Below, piece after piece: positions 30,294 through 42,910 of a DNA stretch of 64,000 bases. The position numbers and the translations under genes were made by a program. Position 1 is the first letter of the stretch. The number at the start of each line of letters is the position of its first letter. Under the pieces are notes generated by a model. The model was not told where the DNA came from, did no database searches, and was given only the letters and a program-made list of their open reading frames with translations. Source of the DNA: Dryas octopetala (taxonomy: Eukaryota; Streptophyta; Magnoliopsida; Rosales; Rosaceae); assembly GCA_963921425.1 (NCBI GenBank), contig OY992832.1, forward strand, positions 21,488,835-21,552,834, read 5' to 3'.

Positions 30294-33200
30294 ATGAGGC
30301 CTATACGGCTTCCGGAGCCGCCCAGTCCCAAGCCGGGCATGCCGGAAATCTTCGAAGGCGGCGTATACGGCGTCGTACGGCGCGCCGTTGTGATCGGAAA
30401 CGGCTTCCCGGGCTCGGAGAATCAGAGCATTGGTTTGGTTCGCGCTCTCGGCCTCGGCGATAAGCATGTCATATATGTAAGTCACGTGGTTAAACCTAAT
30501 GATAGGTTTAATCCTCTTTTATCTTCTTCAAATTATTTTATACTTGTGAAAATTAAACTACCCATTAAAACCATCAAACTAAATTCTTCTTAAATGCTTG
30601 TAATTTTAAGTTCAAGATATAGGATGAAGAAAAGAGTGGTTGGCTTCATGTCAGCATAACATTTCAAATTCTATATACAGCATATAAGTGTACATTTTCC
30701 TAGGTCCTTAATATACATGACATGAGTAAAAAAGGTGTTACCAACGTAGCACTGAAGTATCAGCATTTGATAACTCTAGCAAAGTATAAAAGGGTTTATT
30801 TAGTTGTTTGATATTACTTGAACCAGCAGAACAGGCAGACATTTTATGTCAAATCCGCGTGATTCTCAGTTTGTCTTGTTTTTAATGTGTATCACTAAAC
30901 TTGGTCATATTCTTCTGGTATTCTGCTTGTCCTCATTGTTCTAGAATCTTAATTGAACGTTGTTCTCTATGCTGTTTCATTAAAAATTTAAAATTCAGAG
31001 GCTTGTTTTTTTCAAATCTGAATGGTTTGTTGCCTTTTTCCTTATAAACTCAGTACAGAATTTTCCCTGTAAGTTTTGTAATTTACTTTTCTAACTTATA
31101 TATACACCTTAACTTATATGTTCGATGGTGATGCAAATTTGCTGAATTATCATCATTCAGTTGTGTTTTCTTCCAGTGTTTATCTTATGCATGTTATCCT
31201 TTCCTATTTACATTAAGCAATAACATCGAAAAATCATATTTTATATAATTGTTGTGATTTAAGAAATACTGTATTATAACCATTCATTGTCTGGAGACAT
31301 GGTCTGGACATCACTGTTTTCCAGCCTTTTAGCCTAGTAACAACTCGTTATCTTTAATATTTTTGTTCCATTTATTCTTCTAACAGCTGCAGTTTTACTT
31401 ACATGTGTACTTTTTCATTTTGTGTATCTTTTAATTTGACAATGCCATGCAGCGGGTTACAAGGCCAAAAGGAGGAGTAAATGAGTGGCTTCACTGGCTC
31501 CCTGTTTCTCTCCACAAAAAGTTAGATTGCATCATAAGGCAGATTTGTATTTTATTAGTATATCGGGGACAGAAAGTTCTACCTCTACGTACAGAAAATG
31601 GTGGCAGTGCAGGGTTGAAATCTGTTTTAGAAGCTGATGTCCATCAGATTGTAACCATGGCTCATCAGACCTTTGAAAAGTAAATATTTCTTTTCTTTTT
31701 ACAGTTAATAGCTTGCTTAAATAGTGTGTTCAGGAAGCAAACATGTGCAGTATCAAGGATGATGTTCTCTTTAAATTTAGAATCTGTTCTTGACTTGATA
31801 TCTGTTTCATTTTTGGTACGTTTTCTTTTTTAGGGATGGACCTATATTGGTGGTAGCTTCTGGCAGGGATACCATTTCTATTGCAAGTTCTATTAAACGA
31901 CTAGCATCCGAAAATGTTTTTGTTGTTCAGGTTTGTCAATTGAACTTTTTTTTCTTTTCTTGTATCAGTTTGCAATTAACTATATAATCTGTTTGGAAAT
32001 AACTTTGGAGTATGAATTTTATATTATATAACATGATTTAGTGGTAGATGCTGAGATGGCGATAAATAGAATATGTCAAATGTGTACATCTGATATGATG
32101 CTGTATGTCTACATTATCCTTTGGTGTTAATAATTTCCTATATGGTTTGATTGAGTGTAGGTAAACTTGTGATGGCTTTTAAATGTTTTATTTCAAAGTG
32201 GTGGTATGTTTGTAATTTATTTATTTTGTTTGGGATGGAATGAATGTGGTTATCTCTTATATGCATAACGACTTTGTGAGGTGGTGGTTATATGTATTCC
32301 AGTATATTCCACTCCACTGGTTGGACATTTCCTTTTTCCTTTCTGATGGTTTTCCTGACTTCACCATGCCTTTGAATTATATAATAATGGCTACTTTTAA
32401 TTTCTATCTGTGTGCTGTTCTGACTTGTTCTTGTGATTACGGGGTACCATGATCAGTGGTGCTTGCTGCCTTTTGCACCCAATTCTGTTTGAGGGTTTTG
32501 GTTCCAGTCTCTATTGGTACTATTGTAATGGCTATGAAAGTGTTCCTTAAGATTTTATTTTGAATATCTGGTTTTCAAAATCAATAGATATCATGGTTTT
32601 CCTGACTTTGTAACTGTGTTTTGGCTGATGTATTCCAGCATATGGGATACTTGGAAACAGAACTGAACCTGAACATGAAAAAGTAGTTCAAAGAATTTGA
32701 AATTGTGAGCCTTATGTTTTATAAATAGATTACGGCTAATGTTCAATAGTTTCTCAATGATTTCACACATGGTCTATAGATTTTTTCTCAACTTCTCAAA
32801 CTTTACTATGTGTTTGATTTGATTGAGGTGAGTAGAGTTTTGTATATATGGATGCATACATGGGTTTGACTTTGGCCCTTTTTTTTGTTTGTGGGTTGGT
32901 ATTGGATTTCACTACCTTGATTTGTCTTAGGATCATAGTTTTCTTAATTATTGAAACCAGTTCATGTTGCCATTTTTTCGGTCATTCAATTCATGAATTT
33001 GAAATGGAATAATCTGAAAAGTTCTTCAAATATGATATAAATTTACTTTTCTTTTTTTTTGGTCAATGATATAAATTTTTATAACTTCTGAAATTAGTAT
33101 TTAGTAATTAGAACTGTATATATTTATTATTGATGTTGCATCCGATCATTAATTACTTGGGGTCCTTTAGACATCTTCAACATTTGGAAAAATAAAAAAA

Positions 33201-36200
33201 CGCAAAACTACCTAAAAGGTGTTTAGAAAGCATTTCATGAAGATGCATTTAGAGAGAGGTTTAAGGAAAATAGGTTTTGCATTTGGTGATTTACATTCCC
33301 ATCACATAAACAATGAATTTGTAATTTTATGTGATATGAGATGCTACAAAATAGGAGATTAGAATAATACCCCCAGCCTAGCATTAAATAACCAAGCAAT
33401 ACAATAGCAGCAGTAGGGAGAGTCTCACTTGCCAGTTAAAAAAAAAAGGGAAGATTCTCACTTGAAAGAATCTGACCTTTAAATAACCTAACCCAGATAA
33501 CAGAAAAACAAATATAAAATCCTTCCGGTAATGATTCTGTTGCTCCAAGTCATATGTAAAAGGCTGATATTGCAATAACTAGTCCCACAAATTTTTGAGA
33601 GTACTGTAGTATATTTTGACACTGGCTTCCTAAACGGTGGAGTACAAAAAACTTTTCTCATACCATTCGCAAACCCGAGACATATTTCTCTAATGTGAAA
33701 AAGACTCAGCAATAGAACCCCCAAATTTTCTTTGAGATGAGTCATGGAATAAACTGTAGTAACAACATGTGGTTCCATACCATGCCATAGCATCCCATAA
33801 CAGAATCTGCATACATTCAATTTTTTTAGTCCTTATGTCTGAGCTGGAGGATTATTTGTGAAGTATTTTAATTTTTGTTTTCCTTACAGAAAAATTTTCA
33901 CCCCGTGTGCTTAAGCAAAATAGTCAAGACCACTCAATTATTTATTCATTTTTTATTGAAGTTAGCGACTTAGGAAAATCATGATCCTTGATGAGTCATT
34001 GTTTATTCTCAGCCATGGTCCAAGACATTCAATCTTTATTGTTAGATGGGAAGGCAGCTGTTAGCTAGAATTTTTATTGTGGTTGTCATTTGATACAACA
34101 ATGTGCTTTGTCTTTACTGTTCCTCCTTTTTCCATTTGCTCCGCAGATACAACATCCCAGGTTGCATCTAAATAGGTTTGACTTGGTGATTACTCCAAGA
34201 CATGATTATTATCCTTTGACTCCTGAAGCACAGGAGCAGGTTCCTCAATTTATTCGCAGGTGGATAACTCCTCGTGAACCTCCTGACAGGCATGTGGTAT
34301 GTATGATGATCTTAAATTGTTACCTTATTTAAGCTATTCTGATTCCCCCCCTCCCTCTCCCCCAGCGAGCTATTTTATACCAAAAACTTATAAATTCAGG
34401 TCCTCACTGTTGGAGCCTTACATCAAGTTGATGCTGCTGCACTTCGCAACGCAGCTAGTGCATGGCGTGATGAGTTTACACCTCTGCCGAAGCCCGTACT
34501 TGTGGTGAACATTGGTGGCCCTACAAGTAATCTTTTGTTATTCTTGATGTTTTATGGGATTGGCATATAAGTATTTGACTTCTAGAGCGTGCTTGCTATT
34601 ATGCTGTTCTTGAATTTAAATGCCTGCTTCATGTTAGGTTAGATTAAGCTCTCTGCAATTGTAGTGGACAATTAGTGCAAAAAGAGCCCAGTATACTTGA
34701 AGTATGCATTTACAAGTGTAGTGAATCTATGAACTCTAAATAAGTACCTCTGCTACCCATATTCCTAGCATTGGACCAGTCAAAGAGAAGACAAAACATG
34801 TTTCTGTAACTGCAAAACAGTAACTTTGTCCTCAAAATCCGTCTATTCCTCCTTTCAAAGGGTCCACAAAACTATGTGAGGGGTACATTGCCAAATTAAT
34901 TCACAATTTTGTTAGACCAGACTTGCCCACACCCCCACAGCAAGGGCCACTGAAACAAGCACTATCCACTGGATACCAAAAATCAAATAGCAATGGTTCC
35001 ATACTTAGGGCAACAGAACAATGAAGGAAAAGATGTCCACACTTCTTGGTTGATGTTTTCTGTATTCATGCTGCATGATGTAGTATCAGTGTATCACTGT
35101 GTGATTCATGTCTTGGTCACATGTTTGATACAATTTAATCAGAATTTCTTGTTAAATACGTACTAATTTCTTTTTTCCTTTTCCTTCATCAACTAATTTG
35201 AGATGATGGAGTATTCTATAAGCCAATAGACACACAGAATTTACAACTCCATAAGAATTTATTATTTTTCTTGTAGCCATAGTATAAAATACCGGTAATA
35301 AAATCGTTGCTGACCTTTGACATGTGTGAGCTTTAAATATCATCAAACTAGCATTCAGCTATTCAGGAAAAGAGACTCAAGTGCAAAATGTTTGCTTAAT
35401 GATTTATGTGTAAGCTAGTTGTTGTCTTCTCAGAAATTTTGTTAAGGGCTTCAGTTAGTGGAGGCTGTGACTTTGTTTGCAAAATGTATCTCTTTGACAT
35501 AGTAAGGGGCTTATGTGGTCTGGTATAGTGCCATTTTTTTTTTTAATAAATTTTCACTGGCCCTAAATTGACTCCCAATTTATACTAGGAAAGGTAATGC
35601 ACGAGTTATTTTGTACCACTCCTTTTTTTGGGATTTGTCTGAATCTCAAGTTGAAATCATTTTTGCCTGGTAAAGGGCACGTAGGAAAGCTGAAGTTGTT
35701 TCATATCTTTTGTTTTAAATAAAGTTTAGAAAACAAGAGGAAGATCATTGTATTTTATTAGTAATGAATTATATAGAACACCAAAACATCCATTCTCGTA
35801 GTAATATGCTCTGGATATCTACCTTGAATCATGAGAAGAATTAAGCTAACAAATTAGCCTTGAATTAACGCAATCTAACAGGCTGTAGTGAGTCTATATT
35901 ACCAACATCTTTTATGTTACAGATGTTTCCGTTGCATGAAGTGATGCAAGATTCGAAAGACTCAAAACAGAACTGATTTCTCTAAGGAATATTGGATCGT
36001 TCATTTCTGGGTTTCTTAGAATGGTTGGAATAGTTTGGTGGATGTCACTTTGTTATTGTTGTTAGAAATGGTCCATTTATTCTAGTGAGAGCTTGTATGA
36101 TGTGTATCCTTTAATAGGCAATTGTCGCTATGGTGCGGACCTTGCAAAGCATTTGACAAACAATCTGCTTAGTGTTCTTGCAAGCTGTGGAAGCATCAGA

Positions 36201-37826
36201 ATATGTTACTCTAATAGGACGCCTGAAAAGGTATTGCCACAGATACACAATTTCTTATAGATATTTGTATTATTTTGGTTGGTACTCATTTTTTTTCCCT
36301 TTTTCCTTTGTCTACAGGTATCTAATGTTATAACAAAAGAGCTTGGAGGCAATCCAAAAGTTTACATCTGGGATGGTCAAGGTAACATCTGAAATTTTAT
36401 TTTAAGGGTTTCAGGTCAACTTTTATATTGACAAAGAATTAGGGCTTTTGTAATGGACTCATAAATATTATGATCTTCAGAGCCAAACCCACATATGGGC
36501 CATCTAGCCTGGGCCGATGCTTTTGTTGTCACTGCAGATTCTGTCAGTATGATAAGTGAGGTTTGCAGCACCGGGTATGATTAAGGAATTACCTCTATAG
36601 TTGGTGATTGAAAGCATATTTTCTTTGATTTTATTTTTTGCTGGTATTAAGTTCTGTCTGTCCGTATTTCCAGGAAGCCTGTCTATATTATGGGAGCTGA
36701 GCGTTGTACATGGAAGTTCAAAGAGTTCCATAAATCACTTAAGGAGCGAGGTGTGGTTCGGCCATTTACAGGTTCTGAGAATGTAAGTAAAAACTGATCT
36801 GTTTCTTAAGCTCTTTCTATACACAAAGGTCAGTAGATTGTAAACGGATTTGTAGGTTTGCATTATTGTTTCATTCTTTTCTGTCAACGTAGAAGCTGAT
36901 AGAACAAAGTGACAGACAGCATTGGGAGAAAAAAGAGATTGAGAAAAAAAGAGGGGAGGGGTCATGTTGATATCTACTCAGATCCCATGTTGTGACTTGT
37001 AGTTGGCCCTTCCTCCTTCCCTAGAACTTATTCTATTTCATCTGAAACCAACATTTCCTCATGAGCACCAATACTTTGTATTAAACTGTAGGTAACTATT
37101 TGTTGGTAAAAGTGCACGTCACATTGCAATTTATCCCTGTTTTCCATGTCTAGTAATATTCTAATTACATAATACATACATTCGTAGTGATTCTCTTCAA
37201 CTTCTGAACCGTTTGCGATTTAAGTCAAATTAATGATACTAAAATGTATACCTGGTCAGTATAAACCAATTTAAGGATGTCTATCTAATGCCATTCTTTT
37301 GACATATGATAAGGGCAGTTTTTGTCACTAACAGTGAAGATAAAGCTTTTCTCGTGGTTTGGATGGATTTTTTTTTTATTCTTGTATAGCCTCATGACTC
37401 ATGAGGTTTCTGGACCTTTATAGTGTTAAAAGGTTCTTATTCTTTTAGTTTCTTGGTGTCATCACAATATGGGTTAGTGTCAGTTTGCTTATAATGACAA
37501 GTCAATGCTTGTGCTTGGAACTTCCTTAAATTTTGACAAGCTTCCCTTTAACATATGCAGTTTTCCTTTATTCTAACCACGTTCTCATAATCTCATTTTA
37601 TCTTTGTCACCGTTGTTACCAAATTAAGGTTTATATATTGGTCTTAAGCATACTTCTCTTGTCTTAAGCATACTTCTCTTTTTCTCTATCTTATTATCTC
37701 GCTGCATTGTTCAAATTGTTACAGATTTCAGAGAGCTGGAGTTATCCTCCGCTCAATGAAACTGCAGAAGCAGCCAGTCGAGTGCATCAAGCACTTGCCG
37801 AGCGTGGATGGAGATTGCGGCCATAG
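30294..37826 (+). CDS. ELM1: Mitochondrial fission protein ELM1-like
   Basis: Ten exons: 30294-30476, 31453-31679, 31834-31930, 34147-34296, 34400-34526, 36118-36230, 36318-36381, 36481-36574, 36674-36782 and 37725-37826. All introns are GT-AG and the frame is continuous, giving 421 residues against about 427 in Arabidopsis. Diagnostic runs are the start MRPIRLPEPPSPKPG, RRAVVIGNGFPGSENQSIG, RVTRPKGG.NEWLHWLPV, SGRDTISIASSIKRLASENV, NRFDLVITPRHDYYPLT, WITPREPPD, NCRYGADLAKHLT and EPNPHMGHLAWADAFVVTAD. These define the ELM1 (DUF1022) family. In plants ELM1 sits on the outer face of mitochondria and recruits the dynamin-related protein DRP3A for fission. There is no targeting peptide or membrane segment, which matches the family. 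Intron 3 (2.2 kb) and intron 5 (1.6 kb) hold no recognisable gene. Confidence 0.95.
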
Positions 37827-38690
37827 ACAGGGGTTGATAATAATTTTGTAAACATCACACACAACGTCCAATCTTATGTTAAAAGGTAAAACTTATTGAA
37901 AAGTAGGTTTTTCTGATAGCAGCACGTATAGGAAGGACAGCTAAAAGATATGGTAGGCATTATATTTGATTCTTCCCCTTCTGGGGCCATGATATATGTA
38001 GAATAAAGGCAATCAGTAATTGTGCGGCTTGTAAAATAGGAAGAAGGGCGAGCTTTTCTTTTGGCGAAGGGTGGGTTTTGTTGTTGTTTTGAAAACAATT
38101 CTCTTGTAGTTGAAAGTGGTTTTCTGGATTTTGTTTGATTTACAATCGCTTCGAGCAATATTGTGATGACGTGATGTACTATTGCCAAATATTTGACATA
38201 TTATATAGGGCAATTTTATATAATAACCCTTTTTAATGAGGGACTTATTTTTTTGGGGAAAATTCTTTGGCTAGTTTTGGACAAAAATACCCCTCAAGGT
38301 CGACAAAGTCAAAAATTGGCTGCAGCACCATGTGAAGTGGTTACAGCACTAGTTCATTTTTTTTCATCTTTTAACCCAGATCTGTAAAATCCCTAAACCC
38401 AGATCTATAAACTATTACAGCATCATTACAATATATAAGAGCATCTGATCGAAGAAAGAACACAATATCTGGAAAACCATACAAAATAAATAATTGATGT
38501 ATGAAACTATTGAATGGGTACAACACCATTTTATTGAATTATGCTTTCATAATAAAATTATGCCAGCAAAATACAAATTGCTTGAATGACCTGTTTCTGA
38601 GCATCAAGAAAGTTTATTCCGGGAAATCATGGCCAGCTTCATGCATTACAGTCCATGATGATCTCATTGCTGATTAAATGCCACCAATGT
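37827..38690. other. Spacer after ELM1-like gene
   Basis: 3' region and AT-rich spacer. A directly repeated TCTTAAGCATACTTCTCTTG pair lies just before it, in ELM1 intron 9 (about 37643-37680). No gene. Confidence 0.4.
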
Positions 38691-38880
38691 AATGCACCTT
38701 AATGCACTATTGCATTAATATATCAAAATGCACTATTGCTGGTTTTATCACGTACATCCAACATAAATATAAATATATCAAAATTAATAAACCAACATAA
38801 ATATATCAAAATGCACTATTGCATTAATATATCAAAATTTTGATATATTTAGGTAATGCACCTTAATGCACTATTGCATT
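38691..38880. repeat. Scrambled short-repeat tract at the retroelement breakpoint
   Basis: AATGCACCTTAATGCACTAT occurs at about 38693 and again at about 38855. ATATATCAAAATGCACTATTG occurs twice between them. ATATATCAAAATTTTGATATAT is a palindrome. The pieces look like repeated copying of nearby sequence, ending exactly where the truncated gypsy element starts. Confidence 0.6.
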
Positions 38881-39958
38881 TCATCACCGATCTGCCGAGA
38901 AATACAAAAGGGCACAATGGTATTTGGGTTATCGTGGACAGACTCACGAAGTCAGCTCATTTCTTGCCGGTCAAGATGAACTCACCCGTTGATTATTTTG
39001 CTGATCTCTATGTCGAATGGATTGTTCGATTGCATGGTATTCCGAAGACGATTGTTTCCGATCGAGATCCCCGATTTACGTCTCGATTATGGCGGAAGTT
39101 ACAATCTGAATTAGGCACTCAGTTGAATCTTAGCAGTGCCTATCATCCGCAGACGGATGGGCAATCTGAAAGAGTTATTCAGATACTGGAAGATATGTTG
39201 CGAGCTTGTGTTCTAGATTTCAGAGGTAAGTGGAGTGAGTACTTACCGCTCGCCGAGTTCGTATATAACAATAGTTATCAAAGCAGTATCAAGATGGCAC
39301 CGTACGAAGCACTTTACGGAAGGCCGTGTCGTTTGCCACTCTGTTGGGCCGATGTTGAGGACCGAGTTGTTCTGGGTCCTGAAGTGATTAAAGAAACGAC
39401 CGAAAAGGTCAAGATAGTCAAGAAACGACTAGAAACCGCCCAGAGTAGGCAGAAATCGTACGCTGATCGAAGGAGGAAGCCTTTGGAATTTCAAGTTGAG
39501 GACTTGGCGTTTCTAAAAGTTAGTCCTTTGAAGGGTACATTTCGGTTTGGTATGCGAGGCAAGTTGGCACCCAGGTATATTGGACCGTTCAAGGGTTTGG
39601 AACGTGTCGGGAAAGTTGCTTACAGGTTGGAGTTGCCGCCTCAGTTAGCATACATACATAACGTATTCCATGTGTCCCAGTTGAAAAAGAGTGCGCCTGA
39701 CATCCCTCAAGTGATGCCTTGGATTGGTTTACCGCTCGAACCAAACGTGTCTTATGTGGAAGGACCTGTTTCTATTTTAGCTTACGAGACGAAACAACTC
39801 AGGAATAGGAAGGTACCACTTGTAAAAGTTCAGTGGCAGCACCATGGAGTCGAGGAAGCGACATGGGAACTGGAATCCGACATGAGGAAGAGATACCCGC
39901 ATCTCTTCAGTGAACTCAGGTAATCTCGAGGACGAGATTTTTTTTAAGTAGGGGAGGA
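38878..39958 (+). pseudogene. Truncated gypsy integrase-chromodomain fragment
   Basis: Duplicate of 46267-47347, starting within the integrase core. The first aspartate of the D-D-E triad lies just outside the breakpoint. The second and third acidic positions (in IVSDRDPRF and DGQSERV), the C-terminal module and the chromodomain are kept. Only one base differs from the full copy (TTG for TCG, Leu for Ser). Without gag, protease, RT and its own 5' LTR it cannot be autonomous. Confidence 0.92.
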
Positions 39959-42661
39959 TGTGAGACCCAAAATTTTCCAAATTTATTTTGGGATTTTTCT
40001 TTAATTTCTAGAATTTTTCTAGAAATTTGTTTGGCGGAAAATCGTATTTTTCACCTTAAGCTTTAATTGTTTGACCAACTTTGACTAGAGTTTTGACCCA
40101 AGTTAGACCTTTAAAAGGTGGTACTTTTACTCACAAACCCAACGGAGCAAGTCTCGTATTATTCCGAGTCCGGGAGATTATTTTATGAATTTCCCAAAAT
40201 TTCTTTTTCTTTAAAGCATTTTATCTTAGTTTGTGGAGCTTGAAATTTTTGAAATTTTTCTAAAGGGCAAATTGGTAATTTGACCTCATAGTTAATTAGT
40301 ACTAGTCGATACGAGTCCGTAGTATTTTTCGAGGTATTTTTTCGAGTCCCGAGCTATTTTTAATTAATTTTTGAAGTTGAGAAAAATAGGAAAAATAAAA
40401 TAAAATAGGAAAATCACCAGATCGCGCCACGTGGCACGATCTGGAGCGTCCAACGATGCATGGCAGCAAGATCTGATGGCTGCATGTGCAGCCAAGTGTC
40501 AGGGCCTTCGCCACGTGTCAATTTCTCATTAGTCAAAGTTATGACGGTTGACTTGAGTCAACCCGGTCAACTCGGATGAGTCAACCGAGTTGACTCACTC
40601 ACTCACCCTATAAATAGAGCCGCACATCAGCTGGTTCTTCATTCATTTCAGCCGCACGCTTCCCAAGAGAGAGCTTCTCTCTCCTCTCTCCTCCTTTCTC
40701 TCTCTTCTTCAATCTTGTTTCGAGTTTATCTTGAGTTCTGGAGCTCCGATCGACGATCCGATTTCGCCTACGCGATCGTGGCGACGAGCTCTTCAATTCT
40801 AGTAGTGTGAAGGCTATGTTTTGGTGAAGTTTTAAAAAAATCATTTCTGAGCTCCATAGGTAATTTCTTGATCCCTGTCGAATTTCTGCTAAAATTTTGT
40901 TAAATAAATCTCTTGTTAATTAGGCTATTTTAATCTTTTATTTAGCAAGTCTAGTAGTACCGAGACTCTGCTCGTGGGAAGTCTTCAACAGGTATACCAT
41001 TAACCCAGCTTATTTAATTTGCTGTTGTTTAAGTGGTGGTTATAGACGAAACACCGTTTAACTGTTGTTATTAAATGAACTTAATAAATATTGAGGCCAT
41101 ATCAGTGGTAACCAAATAACGTGATGACTAAGGTCAGTCCATGAGCATACAAGCGTTGGGTACTGAGCCAGAGCTCCCTCAGTTTCCCCATGCACTGACC
41201 TGGTCACGTTGTAAGGTTCATATCTGATCAACCTCCTCGACAATAAATTAAAATAAACTTAGAAACCACACGGTCTGACATGACTGTCTGCCTCGGGGAG
41301 CAGGGTCATGCCGGATCAAGAATTTAGAGAAGCCTAGCAAGTTACGCTAGTGCCAAACCTCTAAATTTTACCTGGTCTTAACAGACAAGGTCGAGAGTAC
41401 GTTTAGTACGTTCCTAATAGCTGTCGTCGGATTCGGATCTCCAGTTTCCCAACAGGTACAAGTGGGACCCAGACACAGGAAAGGGATCAGGCAAGGGACA
41501 CACTTTGGTAAAGCAGGTAGGGGGAAGGTACCATATCCCGGTTATTGGATTTCCTGCCTATTTTCGTACTATATGTATATGAAAATGTCTTTCACAGAGA
41601 ATGTGCATGATTTTTGTATGGCATATTTGTGTGATTTTCTGTGTGATACCTTGAACGACCTGAGAGTAACGGGCACGTGTTGTGACCTTGGGTTTCGATC
41701 CCCTAAACCTCCGGAGGGGTAAGTACGGACTGGTTAGTCGAATGTCCTTCTGGGGAGGCTAACCAATGTGGTATTACCAGGTAAATGGATACTCTCACCA
41801 CAGTATCGAGGTGGTGGTTGAATTTCCGATACTGGTGGTTGGCCTGTATGTGATCGGTCGCAGGTATGTTTCTGAACTATGTCACGTGACAGGAAGGATT
41901 TTCACTGAAAAAGATGTATGAGCATGCAAAGGCTTTACTCACTGATTATTGGCATAATTATCTTTATCATTACTGGCTTTGGTTACAATATTATTGATAT
42001 TGATACCCTGTTTTTGGGTGTGCATTGCTTTTAAACTGTTTTCCTTGAAATCCTATATTTTCGAGTATTGTTTCAAACCTAACCAGGATTTTCCCTCGAG
42101 GGGAAGCGATGAACGTATGTGACGCTTACCCCCTACTGTACTCTTGTGAGTGCAGATAATCCAGTTGTTGGAAACCAAGATTGAGGTCGTGGGTGTGGCA
42201 CTTGCAGCTTGTCAGTTTCAGTCTTGCTATCTGGTTTAGATCCTTTTTTTGGATCCGTGGTGGTGTTTCTCTTTCATCCTCGTAGGTGGCATATCCCAAT
42301 GGCTATCCATGAGTCCAATTTGTTGCACCACTTTGTTGAAGACTGAATCACTCTGGCGTGGGTTGGACTATCCTGACATATCTGTTTATCTACTGTTTAC
42401 TATGTAGCATTAGGGTTAGTGTATTTGAAACATATAACCCTCACGGGTTGGTACTCTTTACTGTTATTTATAATATAAGGCATTTTCAGAAATTTCTTCC
42501 GTTGTATTTTTACTACTATGATCCAACCCAAGTTCTTCAATAAAAAGGGCTTAACTCGTTTTAGAGAGCTTGGGAATATAATACTCGGGGTAAGGGGTAT
42601 TATAGTCTCAGGATCTTTAAGACGGGTGCCGCTGTGGTGTTCCCAGTTTCGGGGCGTCACA
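39959..42661 (+). repeat. Upstream LTR (2703 bp) of the gypsy element
   Basis: Begins TGTGAGACCC and ends GGGGCGTCACA, so the termini form TGTGA...TCACA. Same length as the downstream LTR, with two differences found by eye. The TATA box is at 40609-40616, so the transcribed R-U5 part would be about 2 kb. It serves both as the 3' LTR of the truncated copy and the 5' LTR of the full one. Short open frames inside it have no domain and are repeated simply because the LTRs are alike. Confidence 0.95.
40540..40616 (+). promoter_or_regulatory. LTR core promoter with clustered W boxes and TATA
   Basis: Within about 65 bases lie five TTGAC cores in both orientations, including the dyads GGTTGACT/AGTCAACC and AGTCAAC/GTTGACT. 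A TGACTCA motif follows, then TATAAATA at 40609-40616. W boxes bind WRKY factors. G-box cores (CACGTG) lie further upstream near 40435 and 40512. The same set is in the downstream LTR at 47929-48005. Confidence 0.6.
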
Positions 42662-42668
42662 GAAAAAG

Positions 42669-42680
42669 TGGTATCAGAGC
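42669..42680 (+). other. Primer binding site (initiator tRNA-Met type)
   Basis: TGGTATCAGAGC starts seven bases after the LTR end. It is complementary to the 3' end of initiator methionine tRNA, the usual primer of plant gypsy and copia elements. Confidence 0.92.
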
Positions 42681-42910
42681 GGTACGACCTATATAATAAT
42701 AATAAATAAATAAATAAATAACTTTGTAAGATTGTTAGTAGATTATTTTTACTAATATGCAGGATATGCCAACCCAGAGCCGATTCAGCAGATTCCTTCG
42801 AAGTTTCCAACCAAACACATTCTTCGATAAGTCTTTCCCTTGAAACACTTTTGTTCCTTGTATCATTTGTGTCAATCATTCCCTTATTTGTTTTCAGTCT
42901 TGCTGACAAG

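Noticed and set aside
20505-37826. A functional cluster linking VAMP714, lycopene cyclase and ELM1
   Set aside because: The three act in different organelles and pathways. Their adjacency shows no shared promoter or duplication.
38856-39923. A 355-residue frame that looks like an integrase gene
   Set aside because: It is the truncated end of the gypsy tandem; its first codons come from filler DNA and the first catalytic residue is missing.
41462-41722. An 86-codon frame repeated exactly at 48851-49111, and other small frames repeated 7389 bases apart
   Set aside because: They repeat because the LTRs are nearly identical. No domain or coding signature was seen.
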